In this document: positions 45,874-53,901 of the stretch, piece by piece | Layout of the letters: every line of letters begins with the position of its first letter | How positions within the stretch are numbered: position 1 is the first letter of the stretch | DNA from: Paenibacillus sp. | Lineage (GTDB): Bacteria > Bacillota > Bacilli > Paenibacillales > YIM-B00363 | Direction: 5' to 3' | Assembly (NCBI RefSeq): GCF_031177825.1 | Contig: NZ_JAPSKE010000005.1 | Coordinates: 186,001 to 250,000 of the forward strand | Length of the DNA stretch: 64,000 bases | Translations under genes and position numbers: made by a program | The notes under the pieces: model-generated | What the model was told of the DNA's origin: nothing | What the model saw: the letters and a program-made list of their open reading frames with translations, nothing else | Databases searched by the model: none

Positions 45874-47250
45874 CTATCGGCCTTCCAGCACGCGCACGAA
45901 ATAATCCTCCCGCCCGACCTGGCCGCCCTTGAGCGCCAGCTCCTTGCCGTCGAAGCGCGGATCGTAAGCATAGCTGAGACAGAGCGGACCGCCGGGCGCG
46001 ATCGGCATAAGACAGCTCAGCGCATAAATGCCCAGTTCGCGTGCGACGTAGCCCGACGTATCGCCGCCGGCCGCGAGAAACCGCGGAAGCCCCGTCCGCT
46101 CGATCGCCTCGCGCGTCAGCTTGCCGAGCTGCTCCCCGATCATGCGGCCCGTATCGAGCGACGTTCGCCCCGCGGCCTCCATGCGGCGCTTCAGCGCCTC
46201 CGTCTCGAGGCCGTTCGGCCCCAACGCGGTGTACAGCAACGGGCTGCCGCCCTGCGCCAGCGCCGCGAGCGAACGCTCGAGCAGCCGATGCCGATACGCC
46301 TCTGCCTCGTCCGGCGCCGCGAAGCCGTTCGCGTCCACCGGAATGCCGACGAAGCCGTTCCGCAGCGCGTATCGAATCTGCGCTTCGGTGACGGGCGAGC
46401 AGCTGCCCGACACCGCGAACATTTGCTTCGCGGGCCCGACGCGCCGGAACGGCGAGACGTCCGGAGCGATGAGCCCTTGTCTGCGCCAATGCGCCGTAAG
46501 CGCGTATTCCACGCCGGAGGAACCGATCACGAACCGCCCTCCCCCGAGCGCGCCTTCCCAAATCAAGCTCCCCGCCCGCTCGAGGCGCGCCTCGTCGAGC
46601 ACGTCGAACAACACGAGATCGGGACGGTCCGCGAGCCGCAGGCGCAGGCGCTCCCGCACAGTGTCCTCTTCGCCGTCGAGATCGAGAAGGTCCATCAGCG
46701 CGATCGACATCGTCGTCTGCTTCCCGAGATGCAGCCGCAAATCCGCTTCGTCCATCGGCGTAACGGGATGGCGCGACATCGTCGGATGCCGGTCGAGCCG
46801 GAACGTATCGTCCCCTACCGTCGCGAAGTGGTTCCCGAACACCGTATACCGCTTCAACGCCGGCGCACCGACGAGGATCGGGATCGGCCGCTCCCCGCCG
46901 AACGCCGCCCGACCGAGCTCCGCCGCCTTCCCGATGCTGCCGATGTCCGGCGAGGAGTCGAACGTCGAGCACATCTTATAGTGCACGACCGGCGTGCCGG
47001 CGTCCCGCAGCGAAGCGAAGACGGGCGCGAGCTCCCGCTTCATCTCCGCCGGCGTCATGGAGCGGCTCACGCCGGCGACGCCGAAGGCTTGCAAATCCGG
47101 GAAGCGCCGATCGAGCAGCTCCCGCGTCGGCGGCTCCAGGAAGAGCGCCGTCTTCACGCCGCCGAGCATCAGCGCTTCCATGGAATCGGTCGATCCGGTG
47201 AAGTCGTCCCCGTAGAAGGAGATCAATCGCCTTACGGGCGATGTCGTCAT
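45874..47250 (-). CDS. oiaK: Four-carbon acid sugar kinase family (DUF1537), probable 3-oxo-isoapionate kinase
   Basis: A 458-residue soluble kinase. The N-terminal substrate domain starts LISFYGDDFTGSTDSMEALM with the DDFTG signature. The C-terminal nucleotide domain has FAVSGSCSPVTEAQIRYAL and the loop FLAAGGDTSGYVARELGIYA. DUF1537 proteins phosphorylate four- to five-carbon sugar acids. Next to a RuBisCO-like protein the known assignment is OiaK, which makes 3-oxo-isoapionate 4-phosphate. The start is ATG 47250 (AAAGGGG upstream), 17 bp after the RuBisCO-like gene stop. Substrate specificity is inferred from gene neighbourhood. Confidence 0.75.
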   Translation of the reverse strand: MTTSPVRRLISFYGDDFTGSTDSMEALMLGGVKTALFLEPPTRELLDRRFPDLQAFGVAGVSRSMTPAEMKRELAPVFASLRDAGTPVVHYKMCSTFDSSPDIGSIGKAAELGRAAFGGERPIPILVGAPALKRYTVFGNHFATVGDDTFRLDRHPTMSRHPVTPMDEADLRLHLGKQTTMSIALMDLLDLDGEEDTVRERLRLRLADRPDLVLFDVLDEARLERAGSLIWEGALGGGRFVIGSSGVEYALTAHWRRQGLIAPDVSPFRRVGPAKQMFAVSGSCSPVTEAQIRYALRNGFVGIPVDANGFAAPDEAEAYRHRLLERSLAALAQGGSPLLYTALGPNGLETEALKRRMEAAGRTSLDTGRMIGEQLGKLTREAIERTGLPRFLAAGGDTSGYVARELGIYALSCLMPIAPGGPLCLSYAYDPRFDGKELALKGGQVGREDYFVRVLEGR

Positions 47251-47267
47251 GGACGGCACACCCCTTT

Positions 47268-48539
47268 CTATTTCGAAAATGTATCCAACGCCTGCCGCAG
47301 CTCTAGGTGCTCCGCCGCGAACGCCTCGCGGTCGAGTCCCCCGATCGCCGCTTCCCAAGCGAGCTGCATGCTGCGGACGCCGCTCGCCGGTCCCCCCGGA
47401 TGCGCCATGATGCCGCCGCCCGCGATATTCATCAGGTCGTACGTGCCGAGCCGCCGGTACGTCGACTCCGCCGTCGCGGCCGACTGCCCGGAGGACAGCA
47501 CCGGCATGCAGGCGTAGCCGCCGAAGAGCGGAGTCCGTACGCCTTCCACGGAGCGGATGACGGACTCGTTCGACTCGTAAAACTTGCTGTCCAGCGCATT
47601 CACGTGCAGATGGTCGGCGCCGGCCAGACGGCACAGCTTCTGATACGCCGCGAACTCCATGCCGAGCGCCGGGCAGCGGGTCATCATCCCCCACTGATTG
47701 CGATGACCGTGAATCGGCACCTCGCTGAATGAGTTCAAATAGGCGAGACCCGCGAGCCCGACGCTCTGAATGCTGACCATGACGCATGTGCCGCCGTGCC
47801 GCACGACCGTGTCGTGGTTTCGCCGCAGCTCGTCGATGTCGCCCGTAATGTTGAACGCGTACATCGCCTTCTTGCCCGTCTTGTCCGCGTGGCGCTCGAT
47901 TTCTTCCATAACGACGCGCACCTTGTCTTCCAGCGGCGCGAACGTCGGATTCGCGTTCAATTCGTCGTCCTTAATGAAATCCAGCCCCGCCTCGACCAAC
48001 TCGCGCACGACGAGCCGAAGCTCCTCCACGGTCAGTCCGATGCTCGGCTTCACGATCGTGCCGATGATCGGCCGGCCATAGACGCCGGCGAGCCGGCGCG
48101 TCCCCTCGACCCCGAACTTCGGACCGGGATAGCGGCGCTTGAACGATTCCGGAAGCTCTACGTCGAGCAGACGCAAGCCGCTAAACTCTCGCAGCTCGTA
48201 GAGATTGCCCGCGATTGTCGCCATCAGGTTCGGAATCGACGGCCCGAAGTTGTGCATCGGGAATTCCAGCTCCACGATGCCCCGACGATACAAGCCGTCG
48301 GCGTTCTTCGGCGGCTGCGCCCCCGGCAGACTGGGCGCCTTCGCCGGCTCCAGCTCCTCGATGCGGACGATATCCGCGCCGCTGCGCGCCTTCACCTCCG
48401 GCGTCTCGCCCGGCACGGGTACGAACGTGCCGGTCGATTGTTCGCCGGCCATCGTCTCGGCCGCCCGCCGCAGCTCGTACGGCGTCTCGATCCAATACGT
48501 CGCCTTGACGACTTCGCCTCTCGCGTCGCCTCGCGTCAT
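47268..48539 (-). CDS. RuBisCO-like protein (3-oxo-isoapionate 4-phosphate decarboxylase or transcarboxylase/hydrolase type)
   Basis: A 423-residue RuBisCO large-subunit homologue. Active-site equivalents are present: K164 in GTIVKPSIGLT, the carbamate lysine motif DFIKDDE (K190, D192, E193) and the histidines in PIHGHRNQWG (about 277-279). The C-terminal phosphate loops are GGYACMPVLSSGQ and GGGIMAHPGGPASGV. No RuBisCO small subunit or phosphoribulokinase is in the window. Between a GH140-like apiosidase and a DUF1537 kinase, the D-apiose enzymes OiaX (decarboxylase) or OiaT (transcarboxylase/hydrolase) fit best; sequence alone does not separate the two. It overlaps the apiosidase by 4 bp (ATGA). 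Confidence 0.85.
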   Translation of the reverse strand: MTRGDARGEVVKATYWIETPYELRRAAETMAGEQSTGTFVPVPGETPEVKARSGADIVRIEELEPAKAPSLPGAQPPKNADGLYRRGIVELEFPMHNFGPSIPNLMATIAGNLYELREFSGLRLLDVELPESFKRRYPGPKFGVEGTRRLAGVYGRPIIGTIVKPSIGLTVEELRLVVRELVEAGLDFIKDDELNANPTFAPLEDKVRVVMEEIERHADKTGKKAMYAFNITGDIDELRRNHDTVVRHGGTCVMVSIQSVGLAGLAYLNSFSEVPIHGHRNQWGMMTRCPALGMEFAAYQKLCRLAGADHLHVNALDSKFYESNESVIRSVEGVRTPLFGGYACMPVLSSGQSAATAESTYRRLGTYDLMNIAGGGIMAHPGGPASGVRSMQLAWEAAIGGLDREAFAAEHLELRQALDTFSK

Positions 48540-49822
48540 GACGCTCCTCCCCTCCGGCGGGCGACGATCAACGCGTCGCCGTTGTAGCCGTGCACGCCGA
48601 ACTCCGTAACGCCGTCCCGCACCGACGGCCGCGGCCGAACGACGTTGCGTCCGCCGAACTCGATCATCGCGAACTCGTAGCCGCCGAAGTCGAACGCGAT
48701 CTTCGCCCCCAGGTTATGGGGCATATAGATCGCCGCCGTCCGGCGGTCGGGCGTCATCGCGAGCGCGACGTCCTCGGCGTGCCGGAGCAGCAAGTCGTTC
48801 GCCGGCTCGAGGTCGAACAGGTCGTACGTCTCGAACAGCCACTTGCAGAACGCGACGTCCTGCGCCCCCTGGAACCGCATCGCGGTGCGCCAATCGCACG
48901 GCGCGCCCCACAGGTCCTCGCTCGTGAACGGCTGCCCCGCCGCGTGCCAGGACCAGACGCCGTGCGCGCCGTACGTGAACCCGGCCTTGGCGCCGGAGAG
49001 GACGCTCTGCCAGAACGCACGGCGGATGTCGGCCGCGACGAAGCGGCCGTATTGCTTGAAGTAGCCGATCCCTTCGTAGTGCGGCTCGCCGTTGACGATC
49101 GGCCGCTTCACGGACAGCCCGTAGTGGTACTTCGCGCTCCGGGAGGCCGGCGCATCCGGCGAATGCCCCTGCTGGTACATGTAGAAGTCTAGCAGCGGGT
49201 CGTTCACGATCGACGCGTCGAGCTCGAGACTCGGCACCGGATGATAAGTGGTCAGGGCGTCCGGCCGCAGCCGCTTCAGCGTCTCCATCGCCCTCCGATA
49301 CGCGCGGAACGTCGCCTCCGACGGGAAGTTCGTGTCGCCGCTGACGAGATAGACCGGGTCCGTATCGCCGAGCGCCCGTACGACGGACGTCACGTAGCCC
49401 TCGATCGCATCCTCCGGCATGACGAGCTCCGGGCGGAACCCCGCCGCCCACGTGTCCGGCACGAAGCTGGCCCAGAGCAGGACGAGCGCGGGGGTCAGCC
49501 CGTACTCGCGAGCGCGACGGGTCATCCGGGCGGCCTTTTCGAAATAAACGTCGTTCGGTTGGAAGAAATCCCAGCTCCCGTCCGCGCGCAGGGCGAACGG
49601 GTAGATGCGGTCCGCGGCGGACGACATGTCGTGTTCGATCGGCAGCACGCTGATTTGCACGGCGTTGAAGCCTTGGGCCGACCGGAAGCGGAGATACTCC
49701 TCCCACTCCTCCTCCGCCGCGTTCGTGAATACGTTCCAGACCGTATCCGCCAAATAGAACAACGGCCTGCCGTCCGACACGAACCGGTCCTTCGTCTCGG
49801 CGATGCGTAATTGCGTGGTCAT
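48536..49822 (-). CDS. Apiosidase-like glycoside hydrolase (DUF4038/GH140 type)
   Basis: A 428-residue TIM-barrel hydrolase. The DUF4038 start IAETKDRFVSDGRPLFYLAD-TVW matches the family now called apiosidase. YLVSGDTNFPSE (D163) and PIVNGEPHYEG (E246) are candidate acid/base and nucleophile positions by analogy to GH140. There is no signal peptide, so it should cut imported oligosaccharides in the cytoplasm. The start is ATG 49822 with AGGGAGGAG upstream. It is the first gene of a four-gene, tightly overlapping unit with RuBisCO-like protein, DUF1537 kinase and ApnO-like enzyme. It would release D-apiose, for example from rhamnogalacturonan II or flavonoid apiosides. Confidence 0.8.
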   Translation of the reverse strand: MTTQLRIAETKDRFVSDGRPLFYLADTVWNVFTNAAEEEWEEYLRFRSAQGFNAVQISVLPIEHDMSSAADRIYPFALRADGSWDFFQPNDVYFEKAARMTRRAREYGLTPALVLLWASFVPDTWAAGFRPELVMPEDAIEGYVTSVVRALGDTDPVYLVSGDTNFPSEATFRAYRRAMETLKRLRPDALTTYHPVPSLELDASIVNDPLLDFYMYQQGHSPDAPASRSAKYHYGLSVKRPIVNGEPHYEGIGYFKQYGRFVAADIRRAFWQSVLSGAKAGFTYGAHGVWSWHAAGQPFTSEDLWGAPCDWRTAMRFQGAQDVAFCKWLFETYDLFDLEPANDLLLRHAEDVALAMTPDRRTAAIYMPHNLGAKIAFDFGGYEFAMIEFGGRNVVRPRPSVRDGVTEFGVHGYNGDALIVARRRGGAS

Positions 49823-50019
49823 ACGGTTCTCCTCCCTGAAATTTCCGCCCCGATAGAGCTTTGGAGAAAGCATAGCATCGTTCGAGCCCTGCCGTATTTA
49901 GTAGAAATCGCAAATTTGCCCCCGGTTGTGAGGGCGCGGCTTCCTTGATAAGATTGGGGGGAAAGTCGGTCGTTTGCACAAAACTGAAATCGCCGTCATC
50001 TTTCGGGGAGGGATCGGCT
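49823..50019. other. Divergent promoter region between the apiosidase operon and araC
   Basis: About 200 bp between divergently read genes, with GGGGAGGG before araC and GGGAGGAG before the apiosidase gene. This is where the AraC-type regulator is expected to bind. No clear repeated half-site was identified by eye. Confidence 0.4.
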
Positions 50020-50844
50020 ATGCGGATTCGAGAATACGGCACATTGAAGATGCAGCCTTCCGGCGCGGGGGGCGTTCATCCGTATGATGAAATTTTATAT
50101 ATCGATTCCGGAGATTCCGAATTGCAGTGGATGGACCGGAGCTACCGGCTGCCGGCGCCTTGCCTCATGCTCATTCCGGCGAATACGCCGCACTGGGTGA
50201 CGCCGCGAACGCCCGAAATCTTGGGGTGGTACCTGGAGACGGATATGGAATCGGCGCCGTTCCTCGAATACGACGCCGTACTGAACTGGAATCAGAGACA
50301 GTCGCGGAGCGACGCGAGTCGATCGTGGCCGCAGCCGTTGTCCGCCTGCATCGCCGGCGTCTCGTCGATCGTCGAGACGTACGAACGCGGCGAGCTGCAC
50401 GCGTCGTCCGCGCATCGGCTGCTCGAATGGGACATTCAGAAGCTGCTGTTCCTCGTGGAGCTCACCGTCTCCGCGCCGGCGGACAACGTCCGACCGACGC
50501 CGGCGATCGACAAGCAGCTGTATACCGCGCTTCGCTATATGGAACGATCGTTTAAAAACAACATTACGATCGAAGAACTCGCGAGTATTTGCCATCTAAC
50601 GCCCTCCTACGTCATTCGACTGTTCAAGCAGACGTTCGGCGCTACGCCGATCCAATATTTGCAGGAGCTTCGCTTGAAGGCCGCCATCAGTTACCTCGGT
50701 ACGACCGATATGCCGATTCAAGACATCGCGGAGACGACCGGCTTCGCCAATCTGCATTATTTCAGCCGCATGTTTAAACAAAAGGTCGGGGAGAGCCCTA
50801 GCGCTTGGCGGAAAAAGCGGAGGGAACATTCGCCTGGTTCTTAG
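50020..50844 (+). CDS. AraC-family transcriptional regulator
   Basis: A 274-residue regulator. The N-terminal cupin-like domain (about 1-150) has a sugar-binding-type segment HPYDEILYIDSGDSELQWMD and CLMLIPANTPHWV. The C-terminal AraC HTH pair (about 175-270) has ITIEELASICHLTPSYVIRLF and IQDIAETTGFANLHYFSRMF. The start is ATG 50020, with GGGGAGGG upstream; the longer frame to 49945 is dropped. It is divergent from the apiosidase operon and convergent with the downstream Gfo/Idh operon. It is likely a local activator of sugar genes; effector unknown. Confidence 0.9.
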   Translation: MRIREYGTLKMQPSGAGGVHPYDEILYIDSGDSELQWMDRSYRLPAPCLMLIPANTPHWVTPRTPEILGWYLETDMESAPFLEYDAVLNWNQRQSRSDASRSWPQPLSACIAGVSSIVETYERGELHASSAHRLLEWDIQKLLFLVELTVSAPADNVRPTPAIDKQLYTALRYMERSFKNNITIEELASICHLTPSYVIRLFKQTFGATPIQYLQELRLKAAISYLGTTDMPIQDIAETTGFANLHYFSRMFKQKVGESPSAWRKKRREHSPGS

Positions 50845-50870
50845 GATGATATCGACGCAACATTGCGATA

Positions 50871-50895
50871 AAAAAAGGCGGCATTATACCGCCTT
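50871..50895 (-). terminator. Terminator embedded in the end of the Gfo/Idh gene
   Basis: AAGGCGG / CCGCCTT with a 7-base loop CATTATA, followed on the minus strand by TTTTTTTATC. The right arm overlaps the last codons of the oxidoreductase gene at 50884. Confidence 0.85.
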
Positions 50896-51978
50896 CCAAC
50901 ATTTACGTTCCGCCGATTCCATCACGGCATCCATGACCGCCTGAACGTAGTATCCGTCCAAGAACGTAGGAGCATCCGCATCAGTCGCTTCTCCCCCCGC
51001 CTTGCGATCGCGAATCCGGTCGATCCATTTCCAAATCTCATTGCGTTCCGTGACTCTCCAAGGCCGGAAGAGCTCCTCCGTCGGGACGTTGTTTTCGTTC
51101 CATGCCCCGACCTCCGACGACAAATCGATCGGAACGGCCGCTTGTTTCGCCTTCGCGAGCGACAAGCTTGCTCCCAGATGGCTGGCGGCGAATTCCAACT
51201 TCCCCAGATCGCCGATCAACGTCATCCGGATCGTCTGCCCGTTCCGGCCTTGGTGTTCCAACCAGCTTGTGCGGAACGTACCGGTGGCTCCCCGTTCGTG
51301 GCGTCCGAGGAACACGACTTCGTCCGCCGCCGCATCCGGCCACTGATCGCGATAGGCGAACCGCGCATCGGCGGCCACCTCGGTCAATCGCTCTCCAGTC
51401 GCGAACGCGGCCAAATCGATGAGATGCGAGCCTAAGTCGCCTAGTACGCCGCCGATTCCTCCTCTAGCGGCGGAGCCGCGCCACCCGGGGGGACCCGATA
51501 CGCCGTAATCGCCGGTATACTCGAAATGCCCCGAGCGCAGGCGGCCGATTTCGCCGCGTTGCACCATCGCCTTCATCCGGCGAACGCCGGGGTGTTCGCG
51601 ATACGTGAAGTTCAATCCGTGAACGACGCCCGTCCGTTCCGCCGTGCGCAGCATCGCGGCTGCCTCTTCCAACGTCGCGGCCAGCGGCTTTTCGCTAATG
51701 ACGTGAATCCCTCGCTCCATTGCGGCCGTCGCGATCGCGGCATGAACGTCGTTGGGGGTCACGATGCATACGCCGTCAAGGCAGGCTCGCTCGAACATGT
51801 CGTCGTACGACTCGTATACCGAAGGAATTCCGTACGTTTCCGCCATCCGTCTGGCGCTGTCCCCGCTTCCGCTGCAGATCGAGGATAGCTCGACATGCGG
51901 ATGCTTCAATAGGACCGGGACATACCACAAGTCCGCGAACCAACTCGCTCCCGCCAGTCCGATCTTGATCTTATCCAT
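50884..51978 (-). CDS. Gfo/Idh/MocA-family oxidoreductase
   Basis: A 364-residue NAD(P)-dependent sugar oxidoreductase. The Rossmann start is IKIGLAGASWFADLWYVPVL, followed by the family's HVISEKPLAATLEEAAAML (with the catalytic EKP), GLNFTYREHPGVRRMK and GDLGSHLIDLAAFATGE. The start is ATG 51978, sharing one base with the stop of the TIM-barrel gene (TAATG), so translation is coupled. It is the last gene of the three-gene unit, and a terminator overlaps its end. D-apiose dehydrogenase (ApsD) belongs to this family, but nothing in the sequence assigns this copy to that step. Confidence 0.9.
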   Translation of the reverse strand: MDKIKIGLAGASWFADLWYVPVLLKHPHVELSSICSGSGDSARRMAETYGIPSVYESYDDMFERACLDGVCIVTPNDVHAAIATAAMERGIHVISEKPLAATLEEAAAMLRTAERTGVVHGLNFTYREHPGVRRMKAMVQRGEIGRLRSGHFEYTGDYGVSGPPGWRGSAARGGIGGVLGDLGSHLIDLAAFATGERLTEVAADARFAYRDQWPDAAADEVVFLGRHERGATGTFRTSWLEHQGRNGQTIRMTLIGDLGKLEFAASHLGASLSLAKAKQAAVPIDLSSEVGAWNENNVPTEELFRPWRVTERNEIWKWIDRIRDRKAGGEATDADAPTFLDGYYVQAVMDAVMESAERKCWKAV

Positions 51979-52745
51979 TACCGAAGCAAGCCCATTTCTT
52001 TCAAGTTCAGATAGCTGACCGTCGCCGTCTCGATGCCCGTAAGATTGCGGAGTTCGTCTTGTTCGACCGTCATCCATTCGACTCCGATGTCCTTCGCCGC
52101 TTCGATCGATTCCTTGATTTTCACGACGCCGGTGCCTACCGCGGTCCACTTTCTTTCTTCGTCCAAAGTATAGACGTCCTTCAAGTGGATGGCCGGAACG
52201 CGGCCCGCCATCTTGCGAAGGATGTGCGCCGGATCGGCGCCGCCGATCGTAATCCAGGCGACGTCCATGCGGAAGTACAGATGTTTCGGATCCGTATGCT
52301 CCGCCAAAATATCCAACGAATATAGGCCGTTGAATGTGTATGTGAACTCATGGGCATGGTTGTGATAGCAAAATCGGAGCCCCTCCGACGTAAGTCGAGC
52401 GCCAGCTTTGTTATACAATTCAGCATCTCGAAGCAACTGTTCCCGGTTGTCGACGACGTCCCACCAGAAGGTGACGTCCTTCGTCTGCAGCGCATGCGCC
52501 TCCCGGATGACCTGATCGAGCTGCTTCTCGTCGCGCAGCTGCTCCTTATTGACGCTGTGCGTCGCGACTTGGAGTCCCAATCCGCGAAACCGCTCGACAT
52601 TCGCCTCGACGTCTCCGTTCAGCAGCTCCCCTGCGCCTTCGATCCCTTCGTACCCGATCTCCGCGACGCGCTGCATCGTCCCCCAGAAGTCTTGCTTCGC
52701 TTCTTCTCGAACGATTTCGATCAAACCAAGCTTAGGTCTCGACAT
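51978..52745 (-). CDS. Sugar phosphate isomerase/epimerase (AP-endonuclease 2-like TIM barrel)
   Basis: A 255-residue TIM barrel of the xylose-isomerase-like family. Features are EIVREEAKQDFWGTMQRVAE, IGYEGIEGAG, VATHSVNKEQLR, the barrel strand LRFCYHNHAHEF (metal-binding His-Asn-His), LYFRMDVAWITIGGADPA and AIHLKDVY. Members include inosose dehydratases, isomerases and the 3-oxo-isoapionate decarboxylase OiaC; I cannot assign the reaction. It shares a base with the downstream Gfo/Idh gene and ends 18 bp after the next Gfo/Idh stop, so the three genes form one unit. Confidence 0.88.
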   Translation of the reverse strand: MSRPKLGLIEIVREEAKQDFWGTMQRVAEIGYEGIEGAGELLNGDVEANVERFRGLGLQVATHSVNKEQLRDEKQLDQVIREAHALQTKDVTFWWDVVDNREQLLRDAELYNKAGARLTSEGLRFCYHNHAHEFTYTFNGLYSLDILAEHTDPKHLYFRMDVAWITIGGADPAHILRKMAGRVPAIHLKDVYTLDEERKWTAVGTGVVKIKESIEAAKDIGVEWMTVEQDELRNLTGIETATVSYLNLKEMGLLR

Positions 52746-52763
52746 CGTAAAGGCGCACGCTCC

Positions 52764-53810
52764 TTATTTTGTAAATTGGCCGTTCTCGAGCATCGAAATA
52801 AACGGGCTGTCCGCGAAGCCGGCGATCGGCAGCTCCACGCGCGCGTTGCGGCGTACCGACTCATAGAAGGCGAAGATGATTTCGGAGGCGCGAAGCGCTT
52901 TCCGATGCGATACTTCCGGCTCTTCGCCGCCTGCTAAGCAGTCGATCGAGTGCCGGACGTACCCTTTCATCTGATCTTGCATCGAGGAGAGCTCCATCTC
53001 CGGCTTCCACGACGGGTCCGCGTATTTGACGCCTCCGACGATCTGCCCGTCCCACATCACTTCGATAAAGCCTTCGGTGCCGATCACGCGAACGCCGGCC
53101 CAAATTTTCGTCTTATCCTCCGCCGGTTCCCATGTATCGATCGGGCCCGAATAAAGACTCGCATGAACGCCGTTCGCGAACTCCAGATGCCCGTACGCGC
53201 CGCATTCCGACGGCACGTTGAACCAGTTATACGTTTCGGTCGTATCAACCCCGCCTAGCACCCACTTCGCCGGCGTTTCGCCCATAAAGCTCATCGCCTG
53301 ATCGAACGTGTGAATGCCGCAATCGAGCAAATTCGGCGGGGAATACAAATCCATCCGAAGCACTTGTCCGATGTGCCCTTCCTGGATCAGGCGCCGTACG
53401 GTCCGATTGCCCGCCGCGAAACGGCGCTGAAGGGAGAACGTCAGCTGGCAGCCCGTCGCTTCGGCGATCCGGCCCATCTCTTGACACTCTCCCCAAGTCG
53501 CCGACATCGGCTTCTCGCACAATACGGCTTTGACGCCGGCTTCCGCGCAATCGCGAAATACCGGCAGATGCAGCGGCGTCCACAAGCAGATGAGTACGAC
53601 ATCGGGCTTCTCCTTCGCCAACATGTCCTTGTGATCGGTGTAGACGTTCGCTTGGAATCCGAATTCGGCCTTCAGCGTCTCCGCCGACGCTTCCGAAATA
53701 TCGGACAAGCCGACGACCTCGCATCTGCCGTCGGCCTGCACGCCGATCGCGTGTTCATGCGCCCGTCTGCCGCAGCCGATGAAAGCGACTCGAAAGGTTG
53801 GTGCGTTCAC
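52764..53810 (-). CDS. Gfo/Idh/MocA-family oxidoreductase
   Basis: A 348-residue NAD(P)-dependent oxidoreductase, first gene of the three-gene unit. It begins FRVAFIGCGRRAHEHAIGVQ, then VLICLWTPLHLPVFRDCAEA, AVLCEKPMSATWGECQEMGR and the C-terminal substrate side NLLDCGIHTFDQAMSFMGE. The paralogue at 50884-51978 shares the fold but differs widely in sequence, so the two may act on successive or alternative substrates. No signal peptide. The start is the ATG at 53810. Confidence 0.9.
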   Translation of the reverse strand: MNAPTFRVAFIGCGRRAHEHAIGVQADGRCEVVGLSDISEASAETLKAEFGFQANVYTDHKDMLAKEKPDVVLICLWTPLHLPVFRDCAEAGVKAVLCEKPMSATWGECQEMGRIAEATGCQLTFSLQRRFAAGNRTVRRLIQEGHIGQVLRMDLYSPPNLLDCGIHTFDQAMSFMGETPAKWVLGGVDTTETYNWFNVPSECGAYGHLEFANGVHASLYSGPIDTWEPAEDKTKIWAGVRVIGTEGFIEVMWDGQIVGGVKYADPSWKPEMELSSMQDQMKGYVRHSIDCLAGGEEPEVSHRKALRASEIIFAFYESVRRNARVELPIAGFADSPFISMLENGQFTK

Positions 53811-53858
53811 GTCACATCTCTCCTTTACATGTACTATAAACTCGTATGATTCATAGAT

Positions 53859-53884
53859 AAGGGAGCTATGAACATAGCTCCCTT
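53859..53884 (-). terminator. Hairpin after the second sugar-binding protein gene
   Basis: AAGGGAGCTAT pairs with ATAGCTCCCTT across 4 bases, 17 bp past the stop. The following minus-strand sequence is only weakly T-rich (TTATCTAT). Confidence 0.6.
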
Positions 53885-53901
53885 CCCTGTCTTATTTTAC
53901 A

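Noticed and set aside
49945..50019. Longer AraC start (MIRLGGKSVV)
   Set aside because: The extra codons lie in the divergent promoter, whereas ATG 50020 has GGGGAGGG at proper spacing.
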